Shown here: positions 49,353 through 58,594 of the stretch, piece by piece
Position numbering within the stretch: position 1 is the first letter of the stretch
Layout: each line of letters begins with the position of its first letter
Assembly: GCA_904846145.1 (NCBI GenBank)
Contig: CAJGZL010000001.1
Span: forward strand, 1,240,001 to 1,304,000
From: Psychrobacter immobilis
GTDB taxonomy: Bacteria; Pseudomonadota; Gammaproteobacteria; Pseudomonadales; Moraxellaceae
DNA: 64,000 nucleotides
Direction: 5' to 3'
Translations under genes and position numbers: made by a program
Notes under the pieces: generated by a model
Seen by the model: only the letters and a program-made list of their open reading frames with translations
The model's database searches: none
Told to the model about the DNA's origin: nothing

Positions 49353-49886
49353 TCAGATGGTCATGCTGCTTTGAATATCATTTTTGGCGCTAAAAGCAAT
49401 ATCTACGAATGCGCTTACTGTTGCGCTAACCTCATTTTTTTTAAATTGAATTTGTACTGGGATTTGCTTATTTACATTGTTTAAAGCTATAAAGTGACAG
49501 CCTTCGCTATATAGCTTTCGAACACAATACGGAGCTATCGCTACGCCTAATCCTGCTGCCACTTCGGTCACTAATGTTTGCACGTGTTTGGGTTGGCTGA
49601 CGATATTGGGCGAAAAACCTGCCTGTCTACATATCATGATGGTTTCATCAAATAGACCAAGAGCTTCATCACGATTAAAAATAATAAACTTTTCTTCTTT
49701 CAGCTGCGTCAAATCAATAGTTTTCTGACTCGCCAGCGTATGGCTCTGGTTCACAATAGCAACAAGCTGATCGATATAAACATTATGGCTGACAAAGTCA
49801 TCAGCAATAGCACTCAACAATGGCCTTGAAAAACCAATGTTGATACGGTCATTGTTGAACGCTTCTATTTGTTCGGTCACCTTCAT
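49353..49886 (-). pseudogene. LysR-type regulator lacking its DNA-binding domain
   Basis: 177-residue frame covering most of the LysR effector-binding domain (INIGFSRPLLSAI, VTEVAAGLGVAIAPY). The whole N-terminal helix-turn-helix and linker are gone: the sequence upstream is the 3' tail of a truC gene on the other strand, and the apparent ATG comes from that junction. It would not bind DNA. It was probably the regulator of the purine cassette or of a lost gene. Confidence 0.85.
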
Positions 49887-49985
49887 CCCGTTACTGGCGA
49901 GCCCTTGTTGCTAAAAGTAGGATTAGATGATCAATGGATAAACCTCTTGGAAGCGTTTATTTGGGTAGAGAGTGCTGAAATTTAG
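49884..49985 (+). pseudogene. 3' end of a second, diverged truC
   Basis: 34 codons reading HPVTGEPLLLKVGLDDQW and on to a TAG stop, aligned with the last codons of truC at 45328-45438. Most differences are in third codon positions, so it came from a related lineage rather than by recent local duplication. It abuts the truncated LysR gene. Confidence 0.85.
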
Positions 49986-50112
49986 GGTTCATCTTAAAAA
50001 ATATTATTAATAGAGTCGAAATACTGGCCTTAAAGTGGTCAGCAGACTTTAAAAGAAAAAGTAACCAATCCTAATATTATCGTGGGCGAATACAGCATCT
50101 AATTGAGAGTTT

Positions 50113-50889
50113 TTAAAACAACACGTCTATGTTTCTTAATATCATTATCAGACCACTAACCACCATAAGTATGAGCAGCATGACTCTAAACTGACTGATG
50201 CTTATACCCGCCAAAAAGCGTTTGCCAATGATATTGCCTACGACAGCACCTAGTCCTAATACTAGGCCATATAGCCAAATTTTAGCAGTGAGTACGCCAA
50301 AAAAGGTATAACTACCAATTTGTACAATACCTACAAAAAATGAATTAGCTGTTTTGGTGGCAATAAGGCTTTCTTTTTCTAGTCCAGCATTCATATAAAA
50401 AGGATTGAGTATCGGACCAAGACCACCGACTAAGGTGCTCATAAAAGCAATGACAAAGCCTAAAGGAATAAATCCTACTTTCGGCATATCAAACGTTTTA
50501 GCGACTTTACCGAACTTATATTGGAAAATAGTGGACACTAAAAACGCGCCAACCAATAGTTGAATCCAGCCAGCATCTAAACGACTAAAAACCAATGCCG
50601 CTAACCATGCTCCGATAATAGCACTTGGTACATAGTACTTAGTTAATGACCAATCAATATCACTCCAAAATAGGTACATTCTTGAAGTGTTGCTGATAAA
50701 AGTAGCTACGTTGATGACAGGTGGCGCAATCGCGGCTCCTACCATCCAAGAAGTGAATGGTATTAGTAAAATAGCACCACCACCACCTGAGATAGTTGAG
50801 ATAATAAAAGCTATCATCCCAGCGATAAAAAAACCTGCTAAATGCCACATTGGGATGGATTGTAATAAATCTAAAATAGGCATCATCAT
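50113..50889 (-). CDS. TauE/SafE family membrane protein
   Basis: Membrane protein of 258 residues with about eight helices in two repeats. The signatures GFFIAGMIAFIISTISGGGG and the second-half FMSTLVGGLGPILNPFY match the sulfite exporter TauE/SafE family, which moves small (often sulfur-containing) anions. It follows the tctA terminator, so it is probably a separate transcript. The substrate is unknown. Confidence 0.85.
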   Translation of the reverse strand: MMMPILDLLQSIPMWHLAGFFIAGMIAFIISTISGGGGAILLIPFTSWMVGAAIAPPVINVATFISNTSRMYLFWSDIDWSLTKYYVPSAIIGAWLAALVFSRLDAGWIQLLVGAFLVSTIFQYKFGKVAKTFDMPKVGFIPLGFVIAFMSTLVGGLGPILNPFYMNAGLEKESLIATKTANSFFVGIVQIGSYTFFGVLTAKIWLYGLVLGLGAVVGNIIGKRFLAGISISQFRVMLLILMVVSGLIMILRNIDVLF

Positions 50890-51027
50890 AAAATCCTATT
50901 CCATAAATGATATTAATTGATAATGATTAACTCATTTTTCGTAATGAATTAGATATCTCATCCTAGTAGCCTTTATTCTTGTCAGAGCGTCAAAGTATTG
51001 TCAGAAATATAAGTCTTAACGAGCTGC

Positions 51028-51065
51028 TAAAAAAACGGCGGTCATACCCAGAGTACAACCGCCGT
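51028..51065 (-). terminator. Terminator of the tctCBA operon
   Basis: ACGGCGGT and ACCGCCGT stem, followed on the minus strand by T7, 35 bp after the tctA stop. Confidence 0.85.
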
Positions 51066-51099
51066 AAGAAATCTTTTTTAAGAATAAAGTAGTTAGGAT

Positions 51100-52605
51100 T
51101 TATCTAATAGCTTTCTTAAAGCGCTTACGATACATTTTGCGAATAATTGGCATGAATATCATGACAACTACCAAACCCCATAGTGACACGGTGATTGGGC
51201 TACTCCATAGAATAGACATCTCACCTTGGGAAATAGACAAGGCACGTCTGAGGTTAGATTCCATTAGCTCTCCTAGTACATAACCTAGAATAAGGGCTGA
51301 TAGAGGGAAATGTAACTTACGTAAGAAATAACCAAATATCCCAAGTGCTACCATGAATACCATATCAAAGGTCGTGCTGTTGATAGAGTAAACACCAACG
51401 AAACTGATAGCAGCAATTGATGGTATCAAGATATAGTTTGGTACATTAAGTAGCTTAGAAAATACACCGACCAAAGGAATATTCATAACTAACAAGATAA
51501 CGTTACAAATAAATAGCGAGGCAATAAGACCCCAAACGATATCTGGCTGCTCAGTAAATAGCTGTGGACCTGGTGTAATATTATACAGAGTCAACGCACC
51601 CATCATGACTGCTGTCGTACCAGAACCAGGAACACCCAAGGTCAACATTGGTACGAATGAACCACAGGCTGATGCGTTGTTAGCTGCCTCTGGAGAGGCT
51701 AAACCACGAAGATCACCTTCACCAAATTTGCCAGTGTCTCCAGCAATTTTGCGCTCACTAGCGTAGGTCATAGCACTCGCGATAGTCGCGCCTGCACCCG
51801 GCAAAATACCAACGAAGAAGCCCATTATGCCACTACGAACCATAGCGCCAATGGTAAAGAGAAACTCTTTTAGGTTGAACAAGCTACGCTTACCTTGCGC
51901 GATTACTTTCCCACCAGTACTGGTTCTTTCGAGCAAAATCAAGATTTCACTGACACTGAAAAAGCCAATAACGATCGTTGTGAACTGAATACCATCAGAC
52001 AAATTGACTGAATCAAAGGTATAGCGATAAATACCTGTGACTGCATCGACACCAACAGTAGCCAGACCCAAACCGATCAATGCTGACACTGCTGTCTTGA
52101 TAGGTTGATCACCAACCAAACCACTCAAGCAGCAAATCGCGAATACCATCAATACGAAGTATTCAGCAGGTCCAAAAGACACCGCCCATTTGGCCAATAG
52201 AGGCGCGAATAAGACCACACCAATAGTCGCAATCGTAGAACCAACAAACGAGGCGACCGCAGAGATGGATAAGGCGATGCCTGCTTTGCCCTGAATCGCT
52301 AGCGGGTTACCATCTAATGAGGTCATAACCGCCGCGGCAGATCCCGGCACGTTAAGTAGAATGGCAGAAATACGACCGCCATATTCGCAACCAAGATAAA
52401 CAGCTGCTAGTAAGATAAGCGCACTCTCTGGTGGCAGACCAAGGGCAAAGGCAAAAGGTAATAGAATTGCCACACCATTAATAGGGCCAAGGCCAGGCAA
52501 CATACCCACAACAGTACCAATAAAAGCACCGATAAGCGCAATAAGTAAGTTTTTGGGCAACATCGCTACGCCAAAACCTTGCATTAAAAAGTCAAAAGTT
52601 TCCAT
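51100..52605 (-). CDS. tctA: Tripartite tricarboxylate transporter, large permease TctA
   Basis: Inner membrane protein of 501 residues with about 11-12 helices. Signatures GMLPGLGPINGVAILLPF, YGGRISAILLNVPGSAAA and FVGILPGAGATIASA are typical TctA. It pairs with TctB and receives substrate from TctC for organic acid uptake. It begins five bases after the tctB stop, so the three genes form an operon in the order C-B-A. Confidence 0.93.
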   Translation of the reverse strand: METFDFLMQGFGVAMLPKNLLIALIGAFIGTVVGMLPGLGPINGVAILLPFAFALGLPPESALILLAAVYLGCEYGGRISAILLNVPGSAAAVMTSLDGNPLAIQGKAGIALSISAVASFVGSTIATIGVVLFAPLLAKWAVSFGPAEYFVLMVFAICCLSGLVGDQPIKTAVSALIGLGLATVGVDAVTGIYRYTFDSVNLSDGIQFTTIVIGFFSVSEILILLERTSTGGKVIAQGKRSLFNLKEFLFTIGAMVRSGIMGFFVGILPGAGATIASAMTYASERKIAGDTGKFGEGDLRGLASPEAANNASACGSFVPMLTLGVPGSGTTAVMMGALTLYNITPGPQLFTEQPDIVWGLIASLFICNVILLVMNIPLVGVFSKLLNVPNYILIPSIAAISFVGVYSINSTTFDMVFMVALGIFGYFLRKLHFPLSALILGYVLGELMESNLRRALSISQGEMSILWSSPITVSLWGLVVVMIFMPIIRKMYRKRFKKAIR

Positions 52606-52610
52606 AATAG

Positions 52611-53066
52611 CTATCCCATAATTCCTGATAATATTCCAAGTGGCAGAATCACATCCAAAGCTATGTCAAATAAGACATACAGGGCGATACTGATCACAAC
52701 TGAAAAGATAAGGCTTTTAATAGGATTGCCGGCAAACAATAAACCAACCGCAAAACACATCAGTGTCGTAGCAACAACAAAACCTAAAGGCTCAAAAATT
52801 AAGCTATAAATCAATAATGTGCTGACACACAGCACAAGATTTCTAAGCACGACGTTGTTATAGCCTAAATCGATGGCTTTTGTAAATCGCGCCGGACGAA
52901 AAGCAATAATCAAGGTCAAAAGCGCCATAAGTGAGAAAATCAAAATAGGATAGGGTCTAGGGCCGATAGGATCATAGGCAATAGGAGCAACGTAACCAAT
53001 AGCTAAATAGACCAAAAATAAGCTAAATAGTCCCATTAATCCAGAAAATGCACGTTCCATTGTCAT
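52611..53066 (-). CDS. tctB: Tripartite tricarboxylate transporter, small permease TctB
   Basis: 151-residue membrane protein with four helices, typical of the poorly conserved TctB subunit (pattern GPRPYPILI and a paired hydrophobic hairpin near the end). The frame opens at 53114, but the ATG at 53066 is preceded by AAGGA at seven bases. Assignment is supported mostly by its place between tctC and tctA. Confidence 0.88.
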   Translation of the reverse strand: MTMERAFSGLMGLFSLFLVYLAIGYVAPIAYDPIGPRPYPILIFSLMALLTLIIAFRPARFTKAIDLGYNNVVLRNLVLCVSTLLIYSLIFEPLGFVVATTLMCFAVGLLFAGNPIKSLIFSVVISIALYVLFDIALDVILPLGILSGIMG

Positions 53067-53182
53067 AGAAGTATTCCTTAAATTCCAAAATAAGAAGGTT
53101 GAGAGATGTCTCATCTTTCAACCTTCGATAAATACTATAAAACTCAGTATTCAATCATTAAGGGGATGTGATCTGAGTAATA

Positions 53183-54202
53183 CTACTTAGTTGCAGCATC
53201 AACAAGACCGTACTCAGCAGACAACTCACGTAGCTCACCAGTACGTTTATAAACGTATGCTTCTAGCTCATCACCAGTCATAGAGAATGGCAGTAGCTCT
53301 TGCTGCTCGCGTAACTCAGCGAATTTTGGATCAGCAAGCATAGTATCAAAGCTCGCTTTCCACCAGTCATAAGCAGCAGGGCTGACATCTGGACCCATGT
53401 AATAACCACGTACCACTGGCCAAGTAACGTCATAACCTTGCTCTACAGCAGTGGGAATATCGGCCATAGTGCCACCCAATCTTTCATCTGAAAATACAGC
53501 TAACACACGTAACTTGCCAGCAGTGGCTTGTGGCATGATCTCAGCAATACCAGCGCTCACGACAGTAACATGGTTACCCATTACCGCTGTTATTGCCTCT
53601 CCGCCACCTTCCATCGCGACATAAGTCATATCACTAGGGTTGACGCCAGCCGCTTTGGCTAAAATCGCCGTTTGCATCCAGTCTTGACCGCCAACACTAC
53701 CACCAGCTGCAAAGCTAATTGCTTTTGGATTTGATTTGAGCCCAGCGACTAATCCTGCTAAATCTTTAATAGGTGATTCTGCATTGACAGCGATAGCACC
53801 ATAATCGGTACCTACGCCTGCTAGCCACTTCACATCTTTTTCAGTGAATTTACCGAACTTACCTTGCGATAAGTTGAGGATAGAGCCAGTAGAGAAAGCA
53901 ATGATTGCATCGTTATTAGCGCGATCATTGGCAACGATCTTGTTATAAGCAACAGCGCCTACGCCACCTGGCATATAAGTGACGCGCATTGGGTCTTCTA
54001 AGATACCGGTATCTCTTAAGCCCGCCTGCGCAAGCTTACAAGTCAAGTCAAAGCCACCACCTGGTTTTGCTGGAGCAATACATTCTGGACGTGAAGGACC
54101 TGCAAACTCATCTGCGCCTACGCTAGCAGTTTTATTAGCATTGTCACAGGCTGTCAGAGATAGGATGGATAGACCAAGAGCCAAATAGGAAAGTTTTTTC
54201 AC
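53183..54202 (-). CDS. tctC: Tripartite tricarboxylate transporter substrate-binding protein TctC
   Basis: 339-residue Bug/TctC-type binding protein. The N-terminus is a lipoprotein signal (YLALGLSILSLTAC, Cys at about 19), so it is probably anchored. The core has CIAPAKPGGGFDLTCKLAQ, TYMPGGVGAVAYNK, AAGGSVGGQDWMQ and the YYMGPDVSP region. It presents a carboxylate to TctAB. Operon position is first; a palindrome at 54287 may be its operator. Confidence 0.92.
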   Translation of the reverse strand: MKKLSYLALGLSILSLTACDNANKTASVGADEFAGPSRPECIAPAKPGGGFDLTCKLAQAGLRDTGILEDPMRVTYMPGGVGAVAYNKIVANDRANNDAIIAFSTGSILNLSQGKFGKFTEKDVKWLAGVGTDYGAIAVNAESPIKDLAGLVAGLKSNPKAISFAAGGSVGGQDWMQTAILAKAAGVNPSDMTYVAMEGGGEAITAVMGNHVTVVSAGIAEIMPQATAGKLRVLAVFSDERLGGTMADIPTAVEQGYDVTWPVVRGYYMGPDVSPAAYDWWKASFDTMLADPKFAELREQQELLPFSMTGDELEAYVYKRTGELRELSAEYGLVDAATK

Positions 54203-54713
54203 ACGACACTCCTTGTGTGTATTTTTACAGTAAAAATTTAATAGGATTCTAATCAGAATAACAAATTGTCAAAATTACGATCAGATTAATGAAGTTACTA
54301 CACTTCATTAGAATATGTTTTTTTGTCACTGTGCAAAAGTAACAGACTATTTAAAAAATAACAAGAAACATATGTATGTATATATGAATTTTATAGTAGT
54401 ATACTTGCTCAAAGACTAATTCATTACCTCTTACTGCTCTAATAAAAAAGATAAAGATATTAAATTAGTATTTCTGAATGAATATTTTTATCAATTAAAA
54501 CAACAGGATACTTCGTTTTTGATAGAAGAGATTATTGAGTCGTACTAAGCATCAAATTGATATTAGCATCACTAAGAGACTACAATAACATTATGAGAAG
54601 TTATGCATTTATTATGAGGAACCGATCTATTGTGGTCAAAATATTGTGGTTAAAATAAGATAAGCAGATATAAATAATTCAAAGAGACTAAGACATACTT
54701 TACTTATAAGCAG
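54203..54713. other. Spacer between tctC and the MatC-like gene
   Basis: 511 bp, AT-rich. It holds a palindrome (54287-54310) near tctC, and an open stretch at 54423-54548 on the plus strand (KDIKLVFLNEYFYQL, FLIEEIIESY) that lacks a start codon and may be the end of a lost gene. Confidence 0.4.
54287..54310. promoter_or_regulatory. Inverted repeat upstream of tctC
   Basis: TAATGAAG, 8-bp spacer, CTTCATTA, about 85-108 bp before the tctC ATG. It is a candidate operator, possibly for the GntR regulator at 56347. Confidence 0.45.
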
Positions 54714-56003
54714 TTAGAATATTAACTGAATAACTAAAATTGCTAGTATTCCAACGCCAATATCTAAAGGCACCGCCTTGAATAATAGCGCATTGAAAAG
54801 CTTGTCTTTGCTTATAACAACTTGAGAAGCGCCTAGCATTAAACTACCTCCTGATGAGAAAGGGGAAAGTGATGAGCTTTGCGCTCCCACCACAATACAG
54901 GTAAATAGCAATAAAGGGTTTAGTCCGGAGGCAACGGCGAGAGGCAGTACCATAGGAAATAAAGTAGGGGCAACTACGCCGAGTGTACTAGCAAATACCG
55001 ACATAATAGCGCTGATAACGAAGACTAGAAACGGTATCATCCAAATAGGAACGTTAGTACTTAGCCATTCTGTTAGCTCGTAAATAACCCCTATTTCTAC
55101 TCCTAAACTAATTAACATACCAACGCCACAAATCATAATAAGCGTATTCCAAGGTATTAGTGCAATCACTGCTTTTTCGTCACCTAGCTTTAGAAACAAA
55201 CTAATTAAAGCAAAAATAATAGCAATAAAACCAATATCAATTCGATCATTCAAAAACTGAATCTCTGCTACCTGCGGCATAAGTAGGTTTGCAATAGGTA
55301 CAACAAGCACAATGGCCATCATGATAAAAATCAGCATAATAGATTGTTTTTGTTTAGGATCAAAAGGTTCTGGAACTATCGTTTGAATCGCGATTTTGCT
55401 ATTTTTGGCAGTGATAAAGCTATAAATACCTAACAGAATTATAGGCATAATAAAAGTAGCAGCGAAGATGCTTAAGACATAAGTAAAAGTATTATCATTT
55501 GCTACGCCTGCGCCGCGCATTAGTTCCCTAAAAATAACACCGCTCTGTGAGGTGATAAAGTTAGCACCAGCTAAGGCACCGTAATTCACTGACAAGGTTG
55601 CAATAACAAGATTCAAGTTAGTGCGTTTAGACAACAGTAGGATCATAGGTGCCATAGTGGCTAGAACGGTATAATAACCAGCTCCTAAGCCTGCAATAAT
55701 CGTAGCAACAAAGAAAATAACCAAAGGTAATAATTCGGGGAAGTGACGACACTTATAGATTAAATGATTAGATAGCTTCTCTAAAGCGCCGTTAGCTAAA
55801 GGAAAGTTATAGAAAAGAGTAACCGCAAAAATAACAAAGAAAATTTTGAGGGGCCATAGCTCAATAATCTCATACGCTTTCAGTCCCATACCAAAACAAC
55901 CGATAAGGTATGAAAATGCGATCGCAAATAGACCAATATTGATTTTGGTGGTATAGCCCAAAATGATACATATTACTATAGCGGCTATAATATAAAGCGT
56001 CAC
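54714..56003 (-). CDS. MatC/SLC13-like dicarboxylate carrier
   Basis: Membrane protein of 429 residues with about 11-12 helices. The N-terminal region (KINIGLFAIAFSYLIGC, then MGLKAYEIIELWPLKIFF) resembles the dicarboxylate carrier MatC N-terminal family, and FSSGGSLMLG and the MSVFASTLGVVAPTLFP stretch fit anion carriers. The substrate (malonate, malate or other) is not determinable. It is divergent from the GntR regulator. Confidence 0.8.
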   Translation of the reverse strand: MTLYIIAAIVICIILGYTTKINIGLFAIAFSYLIGCFGMGLKAYEIIELWPLKIFFVIFAVTLFYNFPLANGALEKLSNHLIYKCRHFPELLPLVIFFVATIIAGLGAGYYTVLATMAPMILLLSKRTNLNLVIATLSVNYGALAGANFITSQSGVIFRELMRGAGVANDNTFTYVLSIFAATFIMPIILLGIYSFITAKNSKIAIQTIVPEPFDPKQKQSIMLIFIMMAIVLVVPIANLLMPQVAEIQFLNDRIDIGFIAIIFALISLFLKLGDEKAVIALIPWNTLIMICGVGMLISLGVEIGVIYELTEWLSTNVPIWMIPFLVFVISAIMSVFASTLGVVAPTLFPMVLPLAVASGLNPLLLFTCIVVGAQSSSLSPFSSGGSLMLGASQVVISKDKLFNALLFKAVPLDIGVGILAILVIQLIF

Positions 56004-56346
56004 GACTGCCCCTTGACTTTAACTATATGAAGTCTGTAACAAACTATATCAGTTTTTACAGAGTAAAGAGCATTACGATGATATCAACCAATAGCTTTCC
56101 AGATTAGAAAATCTATACGAGCTTCAAAAGTGTATTTAGTTGAGTAGAATGATAGCAAAAAAGGTCACATTATTTAGATAAAATTGACCGCTAATATATC
56201 ACTCAGTTTTAACAGTGAAGTGACACCTATAAAATTTACTCCAGGCTTAAGCTAGCCTGATTAGACATACACCTCCTTTTAGAACAATAACAGCGCTTGA
56301 CGAGACTAAAAAATTAATAAGAAACTTTTTATTACGGTGGAAAAAA
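56004..56346. other. Divergent promoter region MatC/GntR
   Basis: 343 bp without an ORF. It likely carries both promoters; I see no clear GntR-type operator. Confidence 0.4.
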
Positions 56347-57072
56347 ATGTTAAATAATTTCAAAGAGTTTAAAATGCCACGCTATGAGCAAGTGCGATGG
56401 CACATACAGTCTTTATTGACAGAGAGTAAATGGGATGAAAACACACCTTTGCCTACGGAACAGGAGTTTGCAGATAAGTATGAGGTATCTGTGGGAACCG
56501 TACGTAAAGCTGTTGAGAAATTAGTAGAAGATGGGGTCTTAATAAAGCAACAAGGCAAAGGCACTTTTCTAAAGCGCCCAAACTTTGAAAGTTCATTATT
56601 AAGATTTTTTAAGTTCCGTGATAAAGACGCTTGCTATGTCACGCCGAAAGGCATAGTCAAAAAAACTATGGTAATAGCCGGTATTGATGATATTAATAAA
56701 AAGCTGAATATAAGTAAAAACCAAGCTCTAATCTACATGGAACGTGTGCGTATGGTTGAAGATAGAGTCTTATTGAGTGAAAGAATCTGGCTGCCTAAGA
56801 ATCGCTATCAAGCCTTTGTAACTTTAGATTCCGAGGATTTTGAAAATCTTCTTTATCCATTTTATTATACAAAGTGCGGTCAGTTTGTGTCGTCTGCTGT
56901 AGAGACACTGTTTTTTATAACCGATCACAGCGATTCTTATTTAGGCAATAGCAAGCAAGAAAACTTAGTCAAAGTGTGCCGCATTGCCAAAAATTTAGAA
57001 GGTGACCCTATCGAGTATAGAGAGTCATATGGACTAGCAGAGAAGTTCAGTTATGAGATTAATATTATTTAG
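56347..57072 (+). CDS. GntR-family regulator with UTRA domain
   Basis: 241-residue HutC-subfamily repressor. The winged helix-turn-helix is at about 10-80 (PLPTEQEFADKYEVSVGTVR, then KAVEKLV and GTFLKRP), followed by a UTRA ligand-binding domain (ALIYMERVRMVEDR, YRESYGLAEKFSYEI). GGTGGA lies six bases before the ATG at 56347; a second ATG at 56374 is possible. Its position suggests it controls the MatC carrier and perhaps tctCBA. Confidence 0.9.
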   Translation: MLNNFKEFKMPRYEQVRWHIQSLLTESKWDENTPLPTEQEFADKYEVSVGTVRKAVEKLVEDGVLIKQQGKGTFLKRPNFESSLLRFFKFRDKDACYVTPKGIVKKTMVIAGIDDINKKLNISKNQALIYMERVRMVEDRVLLSERIWLPKNRYQAFVTLDSEDFENLLYPFYYTKCGQFVSSAVETLFFITDHSDSYLGNSKQENLVKVCRIAKNLEGDPIEYRESYGLAEKFSYEINII

Positions 57073-57127
57073 TGACATCGATGGTCATAGTCAAAGAATA
57101 TCTATCTTGGATTGTTATAATCTAATC

Positions 57128-57964
57128 TCAAACCAAGCCTTTATAAAGAAAATACAGCCCCACCACGAATAACAATACCGAAAAACATTTCTTTAATAGC
57201 TCTGGCGATAAGATATGAGCCACTTTTGCACCAACCTTGGCAGTGAAAAAGCTCATACTAGCGATGCCTAAAAAGGCATAAATATGCACAAAGCCAATGG
57301 TATTAGGTACATTGATGTCCTGTTGCATGCCAAAAAGCATAAAACCCAATGCACCAGCAATGGCAATAGGCAAACCACACGCTGCTGAGGTGCCAACCGC
57401 TTTTTGCATGACTACACCATAACGAGTGAGATACGGCACCGTTAAGCTACCGCCGCCAATACCAAAGATAGCAGAAGCGATACCAATGACGCCGCCTGCC
57501 GCGAGTTGCTTAGGCTTTGACGGTAGTTCTGAGTTAGCAGCATTGGCAGCATTAATGTTATTGCCCGCAGTGCTAGCTACTTTCTTTTTGCCACCCATAA
57601 ACATTTTATAAGCAACCCAAAGCAAAAATACCCCAACGATAAGCTGAAGATATAGCCCTGATATATGCCCTGCAACCCCTGCCCCAAAAAAGCAGCCGAG
57701 CGCTAAACCTGGTGCTAGGTTTTTAAAGACAGGCCACATGACAGCGCCTTTTTTATTGTGCGCCATGAGCGAGCTGATAGAGGTGATAATAATGGTCGCA
57801 AGCGATGTCCCTAGAGCCAGATGCATGACATTATCAGCAGGATAGTCCATTTGCGTAAAGACGATAAATAACAAGGGTACGATGATAGTGCCACCGCCCA
57901 CACCAAAAAGCCCTGCAGCAAAACCTGCTAGAGCACCTATGATTAAAAAAATGAGTATTTCCAC
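57128..57964 (-). CDS. TauE/SafE family membrane protein
   Basis: 278 residues, about eight helices, with the duplicated signature GFAAGLFGVGGGTIIVPLLF and GIASAIFGIGGGSLTVPYL. A Lys/Asn/Ala-rich loop (about 130-150) separates the halves. It is the better conserved of the two TauE proteins in the window. It probably exports or imports a small sulfur or organic anion. Confidence 0.9.
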   Translation of the reverse strand: MEILIFLIIGALAGFAAGLFGVGGGTIIVPLLFIVFTQMDYPADNVMHLALGTSLATIIITSISSLMAHNKKGAVMWPVFKNLAPGLALGCFFGAGVAGHISGLYLQLIVGVFLLWVAYKMFMGGKKKVASTAGNNINAANAANSELPSKPKQLAAGGVIGIASAIFGIGGGSLTVPYLTRYGVVMQKAVGTSAACGLPIAIAGALGFMLFGMQQDINVPNTIGFVHIYAFLGIASMSFFTAKVGAKVAHILSPELLKKCFSVLLFVVGLYFLYKGLV

Positions 57965-58058
57965 GGGATGACTGCTTTTAAGTTGGATTAATTTTAGGAA
58001 TAAAGAGTTAAAATTGGCTAAAGTGCTATTTTAGCTAAATAAAAGCTAGATGGCGAAT

Positions 58059-58550
58059 CTAAGCAATCTCTACTTGAGCCACTTGATGGTAAGCGCGATT
58101 AAAATAAACCAAACTTTCTTCTTGCTGACTTTGTTTGATAGCCACTACTCGGCACATAAAAATACTGTGGCTACCCACTTGCTGAATATCCTCAATCTCA
58201 CAGTCAAAGCTCACCAAAGCATCTTCCAAGACAGGCGAACCTGTTACTAGCTCCGTCCAAGAACCTTGCTCAAAGCGCTCTTTTGAACTCAATCTAGAGG
58301 CAAAGGCGTTAGATAGGTATTCATGCTGCGCGCCTAATACATTGACACTTAACGTCTCATTATCCACAAAATGAGCGTGTGAGCGGGCAGCTTGATTCAT
58401 ACAGACCAACAAAGTTGGCGGCGTATCGGTGACGCTACACACCGCTGATGCGGTAAAGCCATGAGCACCAGAGTAGCCTTTTGTGGTGATTACATTGACC
58501 GCTGTCGTTAACAAAGCCATGGCATTTTTAAAGTCGGTTGCTTCAATCAT
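58059..58550 (-). CDS. Flavin reductase family protein
   Basis: 163-residue FMN-binding split-barrel protein of the HpaC/flavin reductase type (NAMALLTTAVNVITTKG, GFTASAVCSVTDTPPTLLVC, LSVNVLGAQHEYLS). It should reduce FMN or FAD with NAD(P)H. It is the third gene after mesX and mesD, only 44 bp behind mesD. It may supply reduced flavin to this oxygen-dependent methionine module; that role is inferred from context. Confidence 0.85.
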   Translation of the reverse strand: MIEATDFKNAMALLTTAVNVITTKGYSGAHGFTASAVCSVTDTPPTLLVCMNQAARSHAHFVDNETLSVNVLGAQHEYLSNAFASRLSSKERFEQGSWTELVTGSPVLEDALVSFDCEIEDIQQVGSHSIFMCRVVAIKQSQQEESLVYFNRAYHQVAQVEIA

Positions 58551-58594
58551 CTCTTAAATCCTAAATGTGATTATAACTTATCGACAGCTAGCTT

